NCBI RefSeq assembly: GCF_013362815.1
Contig: NZ_JABFVK010000001.1
Coordinates: 1-64,000, forward strand
Length of the DNA: 64,000 nt
Origin: Hamadaea sp.
Lineage (GTDB): Bacteria > Actinomycetota > Actinomycetes > Mycobacteriales > Micromonosporaceae
Reading direction: 5' to 3'
The notes under the pieces are model-generated. The model was not told the DNA's origin, ran no database searches, and saw nothing but the letters and a program-made list of their open reading frames with translations. Both the position numbers and the translations under genes were made by a program. Positions 8,176 through 19,296 of this stretch are shown here, piece by piece. Numbering within the stretch: the stretch's first letter is position 1; each line of letters opens with the position of its first letter.

Positions 8176-9603
8176 GTGACCCGACCGACCAAGGCCCCGG
8201 CGAAGGCGGCCCGGCCCGCGTTCCTCTGTGACGCCTGCGGCTACCAGCCCCCGAAGTGGGTGGGCCGTTGCCCGGAGTGCGGCGAATGGGGCTCGGTAGT
8301 CGAGTCCGCTCCTGCCGCGGCGGCTCCGATGGCGCTGCGGCAGATCGCGCCCCGCATGCCCGGCGAGCCGGCCCGCCCGATCGCCGAGATCAGCCCGGTT
8401 CCGGCCCGAGCCGTTCGCACCCGCGTCAGCGAGCTCGATCGCGTACTGGGCGGCGGGTTGGTGCCGGGCGGCGTCGTGCTGCTCGCCGGGGAACCGGGCG
8501 TCGGCAAGTCCACCCTGCTCCTCGACGTCGCTCAGCAGTGGGCCGTGCACTCGGGCAGCAACTCCCTCGTGGTCAGCGGCGAGGAATCGGTCAGCCAAGT
8601 CCGGCTGCGCGCCGAGCGGATGCAGACCCTGCACGAGCGGCTCTATCTGGCGGCGGAGACCGATCTCGCGGCGCTCCTCGGGCACGTCGACGCGGTCCGG
8701 CCCGGCCTGCTCATCGTCGACAGTGTCCAGACCTTCTCCTCGCCCAGCTCCGAAGGCGTACCGGGTGGGGTCACCCAGGTGCGAGCGGTGACCGCGGCGC
8801 TGATCGCGACCGCGAAGGAGCGGGGCATCGCCACGATCCTGGTGGGCCACGTCACCAAGGACGGCAACGTCGCCGGGCCGCGCGTACTGGAGCATCTGGT
8901 CGACGTGGTGTTGCAGTTCGAGGGGGACAAGCACTCCTCGCTCCGGCTCATCCGCGGGCTCAAGAACCGCTTCGGCAGCGTCGACGAGGTCGGCTGCTTC
9001 GAGATGCACGAGACGGGCATCGCCTCGCTGCCCGATCCGTCCGGGCTGTTCATGACCCGGCACGCCGAGCCGGTTCCCGGCACCTGCTGCACCGTCGTCA
9101 TGGAGGGCCGGCGCGCCCTGGTCACCGAGGTCCAGGCGCTCATCGGCGCGACTCCGGCCAACGGCTCGCCCCGGCGGACCGTCTCCGGACTGGACTCGGC
9201 CCGGCTCGCCATGCTGCTCGCCGTGCTGGAGCGCCGCGGCCCCGGCAAGGGCCTGCACGAGCGCGAAGTGTTCGCCTCCACGGTCGGCGGCATCAAGGTC
9301 ACCGAGCCGTCGGTCGACCTCGCCATGGCGCTCGCCATAGCTTCAGCGAAGGTGAACCTCGCCACTGTCCCGAACCTCGTGGCGGTCGGCGAGGTGGGCC
9401 TGACCGGGGAGATCCGCCGGATCGGCAACGTCTCGCAACGGCTCGCCGAGGCCGCCCGCCTGGGCTTCACCGTGGCCCTCGTGCCCGTGGGCTGCGCACC
9501 CGCCAAGGGCAGCGCCCCGGCCGGGCTGAAGGTCCACGAGGTCGGCGATCTGCCGGAAGCCCTCAAGATGTCGGCCCTGCTGGCCGCCGAGCGAACGCCG
9601 TAG
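8176..9603 (+). CDS. radA: DNA repair protein RadA
   Basis: RecA-like ATPase that drives branch migration and processes recombination intermediates. The 475-residue product has an N-terminal four-cysteine zinc finger (C18, C21, C32, C35), Walker A GEPGVGKST at 105-113, the RadA-specific KNRFG at 263-267, and a C-terminal Lon-protease-like domain (EREVFASTVGGIKVTEPSVD onward) that lacks proteolytic function in this family. GTG start at 8176. The stop is 3 bases from the disA start, so the two genes are co-transcribed. Confidence 0.97.
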   Translation: MTRPTKAPAKAARPAFLCDACGYQPPKWVGRCPECGEWGSVVESAPAAAAPMALRQIAPRMPGEPARPIAEISPVPARAVRTRVSELDRVLGGGLVPGGVVLLAGEPGVGKSTLLLDVAQQWAVHSGSNSLVVSGEESVSQVRLRAERMQTLHERLYLAAETDLAALLGHVDAVRPGLLIVDSVQTFSSPSSEGVPGGVTQVRAVTAALIATAKERGIATILVGHVTKDGNVAGPRVLEHLVDVVLQFEGDKHSSLRLIRGLKNRFGSVDEVGCFEMHETGIASLPDPSGLFMTRHAEPVPGTCCTVVMEGRRALVTEVQALIGATPANGSPRRTVSGLDSARLAMLLAVLERRGPGKGLHEREVFASTVGGIKVTEPSVDLAMALAIASAKVNLATVPNLVAVGEVGLTGEIRRIGNVSQRLAEAARLGFTVALVPVGCAPAKGSAPAGLKVHEVGDLPEALKMSALLAAERTP

Positions 9604-9606
9604 ACT

Positions 9607-10713
9607 GTGGCCGTGCCGAGCGAACGCGAACCGAGCTGGAACGCCATGGGTGGCGACCCGCTGCGGGCCACTCTCGCCCGGATGGCTCCGGGCACTCCGC
9701 TGCGCGACAGCCTCGAACGCATCCTGCGGGGGCGGACGGGTGCGCTGATCGTGCTCGGCCACGACAAGACGGTCGAATCGATCTGCACCGGTGGCTTCCC
9801 CCTCGACGTGGAGTTCTCCGCGACGCGGCTCCGCGAGCTGTGCAAGATGGACGGTGCCGTCGTACTGTCCACCGACGGCACCCGCATCCTCCGGGCCGCG
9901 GTTCACCTGATGCCCGATCCCTCGATCCCCTCGGAGGAGTCCGGCACCCGGCACCGCACGGCCGAGCGGGTGGCCAAGCAGACCGGCTTCCCGGTCATCT
10001 CGGTCAGCCAGTCCATGCGCATCATCGGCCTCTACATCAACAGCACTCGCCATGTCCTCGACGACTCGGCCGCGATCCTCTCCCGGGCCAACCAGGCCCT
10101 GGCCACGCTCGAGCGCTACAAGCTGCGGCTCGACGAGGTCAGCGGCACGCTGTCCGCGCTGGAGATCGAAGATCTGGTGACGGTACGCGACGCGTTGGCG
10201 GTCGTGCAGCGCCTCGAGATGGTGCGCCGGATCTCCGACGAGATCGCGGGTTACGTGGTGGAACTGGGCACCGACGGCCGGCTGCTGTCGCTGCAGCTCG
10301 ACGAGCTGATGGCGGGTGTCGACGCCGACCGCACCCTGGTGATCCGCGACTACCTGCCGACCGGCCGCAAGGCACGTACGGCCGATGAGGCGCTGGTCGA
10401 GCTGGACATGCTCACCGCCACCGAACTGATCGATCTCGTCGCCGTCGCCCGGGCGATGGGTTACCCGGCCTCCACCGAGGCGCTCGACGCGGCGGTGAGC
10501 CCGCGTGGCTTCCGGCTGCTCGCCAAGGTCCCCCGGCTGCCGGGTGCGGTCGTCGACCGCCTCGTGGACCATTTCGGCAGCCTGCAACGGCTCCTGGGGG
10601 CGACGGTCGAGGATCTGCAGGCGGTCGACGGCGTGGGCGACGCGCGGGCCCGGGGCGTACGCGAAGGGCTGTCCCGCCTCGCGGAGGCGTCCATCCTGGA
10701 GCGCTACGTCTGA
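9607..10713 (+). CDS. disA: diadenylate cyclase DisA
   Basis: Makes c-di-AMP from two ATP and scans DNA for branched structures. The 368-residue product carries the DAC domain with DGA at 82-84 and RHR at 115-117 ([10 protein letters not shown]), a helical linker (about 150-300) and a C-terminal helix-hairpin-helix DNA-binding domain ([15 protein letters not shown]). GTG start immediately after radA. DisA and RadA interact functionally in other bacteria, which fits the coupling. Confidence 0.97.
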   Translation: MAVPSEREPSWNAMGGDPLRATLARMAPGTPLRDSLERILRGRTGALIVLGHDKTVESICTGGFPLDVEFSATRLRELCKMDGAVVLSTDGTRILRAAVHLMPDPSIPSEESGTRHRTAERVAKQTGFPVISVSQSMRIIGLYINSTRHVLDDSAAILSRANQALATLERYKLRLDEVSGTLSALEIEDLVTVRDALAVVQRLEMVRRISDEIAGYVVELGTDGRLLSLQLDELMAGVDADRTLVIRDYLPTGRKARTADEALVELDMLTATELIDLVAVARAMGYPASTEALDAAVSPRGFRLLAKVPRLPGAVVDRLVDHFGSLQRLLGATVEDLQAVDGVGDARARGVREGLSRLAEASILERYV

Positions 10714-10717
10714 CGCC

Positions 10718-11404
10718 TCACTTGATGGTGAGGGTGACCCCGTCGCTCAGCTTCGTGCCGACCCGGCCGACGACCTGATACTTGCCCGGATCAGGGGCGG
10801 GGCCGGTGGGCGTACGCTTCACCGTCGTGCTGCACGAGGTGCTGAGTTTGCCGTTCCACTCGATGTTGAACGAGACCTCGAGCCCCTGCTGGAAGGTATG
10901 CACGTTGTTGCCCCGCGGCGGATCGCAGTCGTCGGAGGACCAGACCTTCTCCGCGCCCTGAACCACGCGGAGTTCCTGCAGGTCCGGGCCGATGTTGCGG
11001 GTGCAGGTCCGATTGGACACGTTCTTGATCAGCAGGTAGATCAGCAGGCTGGCGCCTCGGTTGACGGTCGTCTGCACCGGCTTGGCGGTGACCTTGAGCT
11101 CGGCGTCCGTACATTCGCGCGGATCGGTCGCCTCGTCCGTGGCAGCCGTCGACGCGCTCGGCTGGCTCGACGGGGACGGGCTCGTCGTCGGCGAGACCAC
11201 GTTGGCGGGGACGTTGTTCCCGGTCGCGGTGACGCTCGCGCTCTTCGTCGGGTTCGGATTGCCCGACGCCGAGGTCTTCGGCCCCGACGTGCATGCGTAT
11301 GAGACGAGGAGTGCCATGACCAGCACGCCCCCGAGCACTACCGCGCGCCGACGCCAATAGACAGCGGCCGGCAGCGGACCCACCGTGAGTCTCATAATGC
11401 CCAC
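10718..11404 (-). CDS. membrane-anchored secreted protein (Rv3587c-like)
   Basis: A 228-residue protein with one N-terminal membrane segment (about residues 20-37), a Ser/Thr/Pro-rich linker (45-90) and a compact beta domain with conserved cysteines (ECTDAELKV, NRTCTRNIG, SDDCDPPRG, LSTSCSTTV) that could form disulphides outside the cell. Position opposite disA matches M. tuberculosis Rv3587c. The GTG at 11404 may be less likely than the in-frame ATG at 11395. A lipobox-like VSYAC follows the helix but is a weak match. Function unknown. Confidence 0.75.
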   Translation of the reverse strand: MGIMRLTVGPLPAAVYWRRRAVVLGGVLVMALLVSYACTSGPKTSASGNPNPTKSASVTATGNNVPANVVSPTTSPSPSSQPSASTAATDEATDPRECTDAELKVTAKPVQTTVNRGASLLIYLLIKNVSNRTCTRNIGPDLQELRVVQGAEKVWSSDDCDPPRGNNVHTFQQGLEVSFNIEWNGKLSTSCSTTVKRTPTGPAPDPGKYQVVGRVGTKLSDGVTLTIK

Positions 11405-11462
11405 ACGCTAGTGCCAGGGCGCTCCTCCGCAAAGCGCCGACACACCACCGGACGTCCCTCAG

Positions 11463-12014
11463 TCATAAGTAGACCTTGCGCTGATAGAGGGCGTGCGCCC
11501 CGCTGACCCGGTCGAGGAACAGCCGACCGGCACAGTGGTCGATCTCGTGCTGGAGTGCGCGAGCCTCGAACGCGTCGGTCGTGAGCGTGATCTTCGCACC
11601 GGTTCCCGGCGACTCCCCCACGACGACGATCCGGCCGGCCCGTTTGACGTCGCCGGTCAGGTCGGGAACCGACATGCAGCCCTCCCGGCCCGGCCGCCAC
11701 CGGCTGGCCTCTACGATCTCGGCGTTGGCCAGGGCGTACGCACCGTGCACGGTGTTGCTCTTCGGATGCCCGGTGACGTCCACGACGAACAGCCGGACGC
11801 CGACGCCCACCTGAGCGGCGGCCAGCCCGACGCAACCAGGGGAGACCCGCATGGTGGCGAACAGGTCGGCGGCCAGCCGCACGATCTCAGGATCGGTCGG
11901 GTCGACGAGCTCACCCGGCTCCGCCAGCACCGGATGGGGTGCGGTCAGCACCGGGCGGACTACGCCCTCGATCCCGAGCGACTCGGCTCGGGCCAGCTCG
12001 TTGGCGGAGCTCAC
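11463..12014 (-). CDS. def: peptide deformylase
   Basis: Removes the formyl group from the N-terminal methionine of new proteins. The 183-residue product has all three motifs: CVGLAAAQVG (motif 1, usually GVGLAAxQ, with Cys in place of the first Gly), EGCMSVP with metal ligand C113, and QHEIDH with H156, catalytic E157 and H160. The GTG start overlaps the stop of the ACT-domain gene by four bases (GTGA), so translation is coupled. Confidence 0.95.
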   Translation of the reverse strand: MSSANELARAESLGIEGVVRPVLTAPHPVLAEPGELVDPTDPEIVRLAADLFATMRVSPGCVGLAAAQVGVGVRLFVVDVTGHPKSNTVHGAYALANAEIVEASRWRPGREGCMSVPDLTGDVKRAGRIVVVGESPGTGAKITLTTDAFEARALQHEIDHCAGRLFLDRVSGAHALYQRKVYL

Positions 12015-12526
12015 AGCAGATCCGCCTCGGCCCGGCGCAGGGTCACCTCGACGCCGAGACTCTCGCTGACCTCGGCCAGCCGGGCCGCCACCTCCTCGGT
12101 GCTGTCCTTGGCGAGCTCGACCTCGGCGACCAGGACGTACAGCGGCCCGACCAGGCGGGTCGAGAGGTCGGTGACGTTGCCCCCGGCCTCGGCCAGCACC
12201 CGCGTCACGGCCGCCACGATGCCCAGCCGGTCCGCTCCGTGCACGTGGACGAGGTGGGGAACACCGGCCGCCGGGCTCTCCTCGTCCGCCCCGACATCGC
12301 GTACGCCGACCGTCAACCGGCCGTCGGCGGTCAAGGGGCGCAGCGCGTCTTCCACCTCTGCGGCGGACAACTCTCCGGCGCAGATCAGGGTCATCGCGAA
12401 ATGGCCGCGCAGCCGCGTCATCGTGGAGTCGGTGAGGTTCGCCCCGAGCGTTGCGAGGACCCCGGTGACGTCGGCGACGATGCCCGGACGGTCGTGCCCG
12501 AGCACGGTGACGGCGAGTTCGCTCAT
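12011..12526 (-). CDS. tandem ACT-domain protein, GcvR-like
   Basis: A 171-residue protein made of two ACT domains. The first starts LAVTVLGHDRPGIVADVTGVLATLGANLTDS and the second HVHGADRLGIVAAVTRVLAEAGGNVTDLS. ACT domains bind amino acids; this two-domain form is annotated as a glycine cleavage system repressor-like regulator in many genomes. There is no DNA-binding domain and no gcv gene nearby, so the ligand and partner are unknown. It is co-transcribed with def, divergent from mutY. Confidence 0.85.
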   Translation of the reverse strand: MSELAVTVLGHDRPGIVADVTGVLATLGANLTDSTMTRLRGHFAMTLICAGELSAAEVEDALRPLTADGRLTVGVRDVGADEESPAAGVPHLVHVHGADRLGIVAAVTRVLAEAGGNVTDLSTRLVGPLYVLVAEVELAKDSTEEVAARLAEVSESLGVEVTLRRAEADLL

Positions 12527-12576
12527 CGGTGCATTGTGCTCCGTCCAGTCTCCGAGACGGCACGTAGGGTGGTGAC

Positions 12577-13479
12577 ATGCCGATCGCTGACGTCGCTCTG
12601 GACTGGTTCGAGCGCAACGCGCGCGACCTGCCGTGGCGCGTACCCGGCGTCGGTGGCTGGCCCATCCTCGTCAGCGAGGTCATGCTCCAGCAGACGCCGG
12701 TCAGCCGAGTGCTGCCCGTCTGGACCGAGTGGGTACGCCGCTGGCCCACCCCGGCGCATCTCGCGGCGGACACAGCCGCCGACGCGATCCGCGCCTGGGG
12801 CCGGCTCGGCTACCCTCGCCGCGCGATGCGGCTGCACGCGTGTGCCCAGGCCATCGTCGAGCGCCACGACGGCGAAGTACCGTCCCGCCTGGATCAGCTG
12901 CTGGCGCTGCCCGGCATCGGGGACTACACGGCCCGGGCGGTCGCCGCCTTCGCGTACGAGCAGCGGCATCCGGTCGTCGACGTGAACGTCCGGCGGCTGG
13001 TCGCCCGCGCGGTCAGCGGTGCGGCCGAGCCCGGGCCCGCGACCACCCCCGCCGATCTCGCGCTGGTCGAGGGGTTGCTGCCGGCTGAACCCACGGTCGC
13101 CGCCCGCGTCAGTGCGGCGTACATGGAGCTGGGCGCAGTGATCTGCACGGCCCGTAACCAGAACTGCCCGGACTGCCCACTGACCAGCTCGTGTGCCTGG
13201 CTGGCCGCGGGCCGGCCGGCGAGCAGCGGACCCACCCGCAAACCGCAGGGGTACGCGGGCACCGACCGCCAGGTGCGTGGGTTGATCATGGCTGAGCTGC
13301 GGGCGAGCAGTAGCCCGGTGACGGCCGACCGGATCGAGACCCTCTGGCATCTGCCGGAACAGCGTGATCGGGCGTTGGCCAGCCTGCTCGCCGACGGTCT
13401 GGTGACCCGGACGGGACCCGGCCGATTCGCGCTCGCGGGCGAGACGTCGCACCGATCGGCGGTGAATGTCGGCGAGTGA
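12577..13479 (+). CDS. mutY: A/G-specific adenine glycosylase
   Basis: Excises adenine mispaired with 8-oxoguanine. The 300-residue product has catalytic E34 (SEVMLQQT), the HhH motif LPGIGDYTARAV around residues 111-122, catalytic D135 (VDVNVRR), and the iron-sulphur loop C190-x6-C197-x2-C200-x5-C206. It lacks the Nudix-like C-terminal domain of E. coli MutY (350 residues), as is usual for actinobacterial forms. Confidence 0.95.
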   Translation: MPIADVALDWFERNARDLPWRVPGVGGWPILVSEVMLQQTPVSRVLPVWTEWVRRWPTPAHLAADTAADAIRAWGRLGYPRRAMRLHACAQAIVERHDGEVPSRLDQLLALPGIGDYTARAVAAFAYEQRHPVVDVNVRRLVARAVSGAAEPGPATTPADLALVEGLLPAEPTVAARVSAAYMELGAVICTARNQNCPDCPLTSSCAWLAAGRPASSGPTRKPQGYAGTDRQVRGLIMAELRASSSPVTADRIETLWHLPEQRDRALASLLADGLVTRTGPGRFALAGETSHRSAVNVGE

Positions 13480-13518
13480 TTGGTGGCGCTCAGCTCGCTT
13501 CGAGCTTACGCTTCGCCC

Positions 13519-14466
13519 GTGACCCCCGGCATCAACCGTCCTTTGTCGCACGTCAGCCTCCGGCTGGGCCTCGCCGCGTCGCTGGCGGTGCTGACCGCCG
13601 TGGTGGCGGCCTGCGGCAGCGGCCCGTCGAAGCAGCCCACCTTCGCGCCGCCCGCGACGTCGGCCCCGGCCGGCGACGAGCCGACGCTGGAGCCGAGTGA
13701 CGAGGCCTCGCCGTCGGACAGCCCGACGGGGAAGCCGTCGTCCTCGCCGACCAAGGCGCCGAGTCCCTCGCCGACCCTCGTGAAGGATCTGGCCTGGTAC
13801 AAGAGTCAGCTGCCGAAGTTCGGCCCGCTGCCGCCGCCGAACGCGATCAACGTCGACGCGGGCACGAGTTCGCCGTTGTGGTTCAAGGTGCCGACGACGC
13901 AGAAGGTGGCCTTCCTGACCATCGATGACGGCGCGACCCGGCATCCGATGGCGTTGTCGCTGCTCAAGGCGTCCGGCGTACGCATCACGCTGTTCCTGAC
14001 CCTCCAGTACGTCGAGGGCCACACGGACTACTTCAAGGCGCTCCAGGCCGCCGGTGCGGTCATCGAGAACCACACGATCACGCACACGTCGCTGAGGGGG
14101 AAGTCGTACGACTTCCAGCATCACGAGATCTGCGACGCCGCCGACCGGCTCGGGCAGCTCTTCGGCCGCCGACCGACGCTGTTCCGCCCGCCGTACGGCA
14201 ACTACGACGACACGACGTTGCGGATCGCCCGCGAATGCGGGCAGAAAGTGGTCTTCTACTGGACCGAGACGGTCGACAAGGGCAAGGTGCGGTACCAGAC
14301 CAGCAACCACACCATCCAACCCGGACACATCGTGCTGATGCACTTCCGGCCGGCGTACCCGGACGACTTCCTGGCCGTGCTCACCCGGATGAAGCAGTCC
14401 GGGGTGCAGCCGGCCCTGCTCGAGCAGTACGTCGACGGTTCCTGCGCCGGAGCCTGCTCCGGCTGA
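13519..14466 (+). CDS. secreted polysaccharide deacetylase lipoprotein
   Basis: NodB-homology enzyme for cell-surface polysaccharide. From the GTG at 13519 the 315-residue protein has a signal peptide ending in lipobox VAAC, then a Ser/Pro linker. The catalytic domain has TIDDG (paired Asp), HTITHTS (metal His pair) and RPPYGNYDD. The open frame extends to TTG 13480, but the shorter start gives a cleaner signal peptide. The substrate (peptidoglycan, chitin-like or other N-acetylated glycan) is not determined. Confidence 0.85.
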   Translation: MTPGINRPLSHVSLRLGLAASLAVLTAVVAACGSGPSKQPTFAPPATSAPAGDEPTLEPSDEASPSDSPTGKPSSSPTKAPSPSPTLVKDLAWYKSQLPKFGPLPPPNAINVDAGTSSPLWFKVPTTQKVAFLTIDDGATRHPMALSLLKASGVRITLFLTLQYVEGHTDYFKALQAAGAVIENHTITHTSLRGKSYDFQHHEICDAADRLGQLFGRRPTLFRPPYGNYDDTTLRIARECGQKVVFYWTETVDKGKVRYQTSNHTIQPGHIVLMHFRPAYPDDFLAVLTRMKQSGVQPALLEQYVDGSCAGACSG

Positions 14467-14471
14467 CCGCC

Positions 14472-14533
14472 CGTGGTTGATCTTGGCGAGTTAAGGTCGC
14501 TCTGGCAACCGTTTCTCGCCAAGATCAACCACG
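14472..14533. repeat. GATC-type intergenic hairpin 1
   Basis: Perfect 19-base arms (14472-14490 and 14515-14533, CGTGGTTGATCTTGGCGAG and complement) around a 24-base loop. It begins 5 bases after the deacetylase stop and faces clpC, so it can act as a bidirectional terminator. A GATC lies 8 bases into each arm. Confidence 0.8.
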
Positions 14534-14609
14534 CTGGACGCCGGCAACGCCACTGGACGCCGGCAACGCCGCTGGGGCGGACCGCTGGGGCGGACCGCTG
14601 GGGCGGACC
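14534..14609. repeat. two short tandem repeats
   Basis: A 19-base unit CTGGACGCCGGCAACGCC(A/G) occurs twice (14534-14552, 14553-14571). It is followed by three 13-base copies of GCTGGGGCGGACC (14571-14609). They fill the gap between hairpin 1 and the clpC terminator. Confidence 0.75.
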
Positions 14610-14620
14610 CCCGAGGCATG

Positions 14621-14654
14621 CGAAAAGGGCGGACCCGAAGGTCCGCCCTTTTCG
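14621..14654 (-). terminator. Rho-independent-like terminator of clpC
   Basis: Perfect 15-base stem CGAAAAGGGCGGACC (14621-14635) and its complement (14640-14654), closed by a 4-base loop that reads TTCG on the minus strand. It lies 10 bases beyond the clpC stop. The A/T-ended stem would work in both directions. Confidence 0.85.
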
Positions 14655-14663
14655 TGCGATCTG

Positions 14664-17198
<2,535 letters not shown>

Positions 17199-17433
17199 CT
17201 CCGAGCTCCTCACGTTTACCGCGCTCCGCGGCTTTCTCATCACTCTATCGCTGACCGCCGACACCGCTGGGGTGCGCGTGCCGTCGGTCCGGTCACCGTT
17301 GTGTATCCGGTTGGTCACTTTGCGTCTATGACAAAGCGGCCTGGACAGGGGTATTACCCCCGCCGGCCGCCGTTGCCACCGACGTATGAGCCAACCTCAC
17401 TCAACACTGCGGTGTTCCGCGCCCGCACCCTTC

Positions 17434-17449
17434 TACGCGGACAGCGAAA
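17434..17449. promoter_or_regulatory. possible ClgR box upstream of clpC
   Basis: TACGCGGACAGCGAAA contains CGC-N5-GCG (17436-17446), the core of the ClgR operator that controls clp genes in several actinobacteria. It is about 240 bases before the clpC start. The core is short and GC-rich, so chance is a real alternative. Confidence 0.25.
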
Positions 17450-17492
17450 TTCGCAGCTACTTCGCGCGCGTCGCCCGCACCGAGAGCTCGGT

Positions 17493-17846
17493 CTACTTGC
17501 CGCCCGCCTTGTGGTACGCGTCGATGATCTTCTCCGGAACCCGCCCGCGCGGCTTGACCTTCTGACCGTTCTTCGCCGCCCACTCCCGTACGCGCGCGTT
17601 GAACTCCTTCTGCTCGGCAGCCGCCGCCGCCCGGCGCGCCGGAGCCACCCGCCCGGCCGGGGCGCGCCCGCTGACCTTGGTCCCCGCCTCGATGTACGGC
17701 GAGAGGATCTCCTTCAGCTTCGCGTAGTTGGAGGGTCCGAGGTCGATCTCATAGCTGGAGCCGTCCAGGCCGAACTTCACCGGCCGCACGCCCTCTTCGG
17801 TCCCGTCCAGATCATCCTTGTAGACGACGATCTGCTGCCTCGCCAT
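17493..17846 (-). CDS. lsr2: Lsr2 nucleoid-associated protein
   Basis: Xenogeneic silencer that binds AT-rich DNA and bridges it, the functional counterpart of H-NS. The 117-residue protein has the N-terminal dimerisation fold (QQIVVYKDDLDGTEEGVRPV..FGLDGSSYEIDL) and the C-terminal DNA-binding domain ending EWAAKNGQKVKPRGRVPEKI, with the RGR minor-groove hook at 100-102. The ATG at 17844-17846 has GGAGG nine bases upstream. It is followed by clpC as in M. tuberculosis. Confidence 0.96.
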   Translation of the reverse strand: MARQQIVVYKDDLDGTEEGVRPVKFGLDGSSYEIDLGPSNYAKLKEILSPYIEAGTKVSGRAPAGRVAPARRAAAAAEQKEFNARVREWAAKNGQKVKPRGRVPEKIIDAYHKAGGK

Positions 17847-18535
17847 TGCTTTGCCTCCATCACAGGGAATCCCGTGTCCAATGTACGTTGGGAGCAGCAT
17901 AGCGATATTGCGTCGGAAATGGCCAAGGCCTGCTGTCGTTTCGTGATTTTCACGAGCCTTGGAAGTCGACCGGCGAATGCGATCCGGATCGAACGATTCG
18001 ACAGCGCCTCGTCGCCCTTGGTATTCGTCCGCTCGCTCGTAGTTCGCTGACCTGGTCAACACGGATCTGGCAGCCGATCCAGCGTTGAGAGGCGTACGCG
18101 GACCGCCCATTCGAGCGGTGGAAAGCCGTGCGGCGACGGTTGGACACTCGCCATTCACCGATCGCAGCGGGGCGGGCGCGCATTCGAATCGGACGACCGC
18201 GTACGCCGACCGCCGCGCCGGGTGCCGCTTCGGCCGGGCGGATTTCACTGGGCGGGAATCGCCGAGGCCGCTCGGGAAAAGGAACCAATAAGGCAGTGCA
18301 CTCGACGGCGAATGCCCTGGCCAAGCAATTGACCTGACTTTGGGAGGGCGTACGCCCCGGTCCCGTCGATCACCTGCGCAGGGGAACGATCATGGCGATC
18401 GGGACACGACACGCCGGTCGAGCACGACCATAAGTTCATGATCGCGCCAACAAAGCCGGGGGAAAGCCGCGGGCGAAAAAAGCCGGGGGCGGAAAGCCAT
18501 GGGTGGGAAAGCGGCGGGCGGAAAGTGCGGAAGCG
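17847..18535. other. long non-coding gap upstream of lsr2
   Basis: No convincing gene in 689 bases; short ORFs here lack ribosome sites and have poor codon bias. It holds an inverted repeat CCAAGGC (17923-17929) / GCCTTGG (17956-17962) around a smaller CGTGA/TCACG pair, about 80-120 bases upstream of the lsr2 start. Near the coaX end (about 18450-18530) are five imperfect copies of an AAAGCC(G)GGGGG-type unit. M. tuberculosis has lysS in this interval; nothing like it is here. Confidence 0.55.
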
Positions 18536-19294
18536 CTAAAGGTTGCGGTCGAAGATCATCCGGAGGCCGATCAGGGTGATCATGGGTTCGTGATGCGTGA
18601 TCGTCCGGCATTCGCCCACGACCACCGGGGCCAGGCCGCCGGTCGCGATGACCGCCGTCACCGGCCCGAGCTCTTCGATCATGCGCTCGACGATTCCGTC
18701 GACCTGCCCGGCGAAGCCGTAGACCACCCCCGACTGGAGGCATTCCACGGTGTTCTTGCCGATGACCTTGGGCGGCTTGATCAGCTCGACCTTGCGCAGC
18801 TGGGCGGCCCGGGCGGCGAGCGCCTCGACCGAGATCTCGATCCCGGGCGCGAGTACGCCGCCCAGGAACTCCCCGCGGGCGCTCACCGCGTCGAAGTTCG
18901 TCGAGGTGCCGAAGTCGACGACGATGGCCGGCCCGCCGTACAGCGTGTGGGCGGCCAGCGTGTTGACCACCCGGTCGCTGCCGACCTCTTTGGGGTTGTC
19001 GATGGCCAGCTGGACGCCGGTCTTCACGCCGGGCTCGACGATGACCGTCGGGAGGCCGCCGTAGTAGCGGGTCAGCATCGTCCGCAGCGAGCGCAGCGCG
19101 GCCGGGACGGTCGAGCAGGCGGCCACCCCGGTGATCTCGACGTTGTCCCCGGCCAGCAGTCCGCGGAACATCAGGCCGAGCTCGTCGGCGGTGTTGCGGG
19201 CGTCGGTCTTCACCCGCCAGGAGTGGACGATCTTGTCGCCCTCGAAGGTGGCGAGCACCGTATTCGTGTTACCGATGTCGATACACAGCAGCAA
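18536..19294 (-). CDS. coaX: type III pantothenate kinase
   Basis: First step of coenzyme A synthesis, phosphorylating pantothenate. The 252-residue product belongs to the ASKHA fold: CIDIGNTNT at the N-terminus is the phosphate-1 loop, VVDFGTSTNFD the second, and ATGGLAPVV the adenosine motif. The start is a TTG at 19292-19294 within 3 bases of the nadC stop, so it is the third gene of nadB-nadC-coaX. The pantothenate genes panC and panD lie 6 kb away. Confidence 0.93.
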   Translation of the reverse strand: MLLCIDIGNTNTVLATFEGDKIVHSWRVKTDARNTADELGLMFRGLLAGDNVEITGVAACSTVPAALRSLRTMLTRYYGGLPTVIVEPGVKTGVQLAIDNPKEVGSDRVVNTLAAHTLYGGPAIVVDFGTSTNFDAVSARGEFLGGVLAPGIEISVEALAARAAQLRKVELIKPPKVIGKNTVECLQSGVVYGFAGQVDGIVERMIEELGPVTAVIATGGLAPVVVGECRTITHHEPMITLIGLRMIFDRNL

Positions 19295-19296
19295 GG

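Noticed and set aside
8256-10388. 710-codon open frame across radA and disA in another frame
   Set aside because: Arg/Gly/Pro-rich frame-shifted reading of two real genes with clear motifs.
14534-14609. CRISPR array suggested by the short repeats near clpC
   Set aside because: Units are directly adjacent without spacers and differ in length; no cas gene is present.
18085-18337. Two short + strand ORFs upstream of lsr2
   Set aside because: No ribosome site, Arg/Gly-rich composition and overlap in different frames; treated as non-coding.
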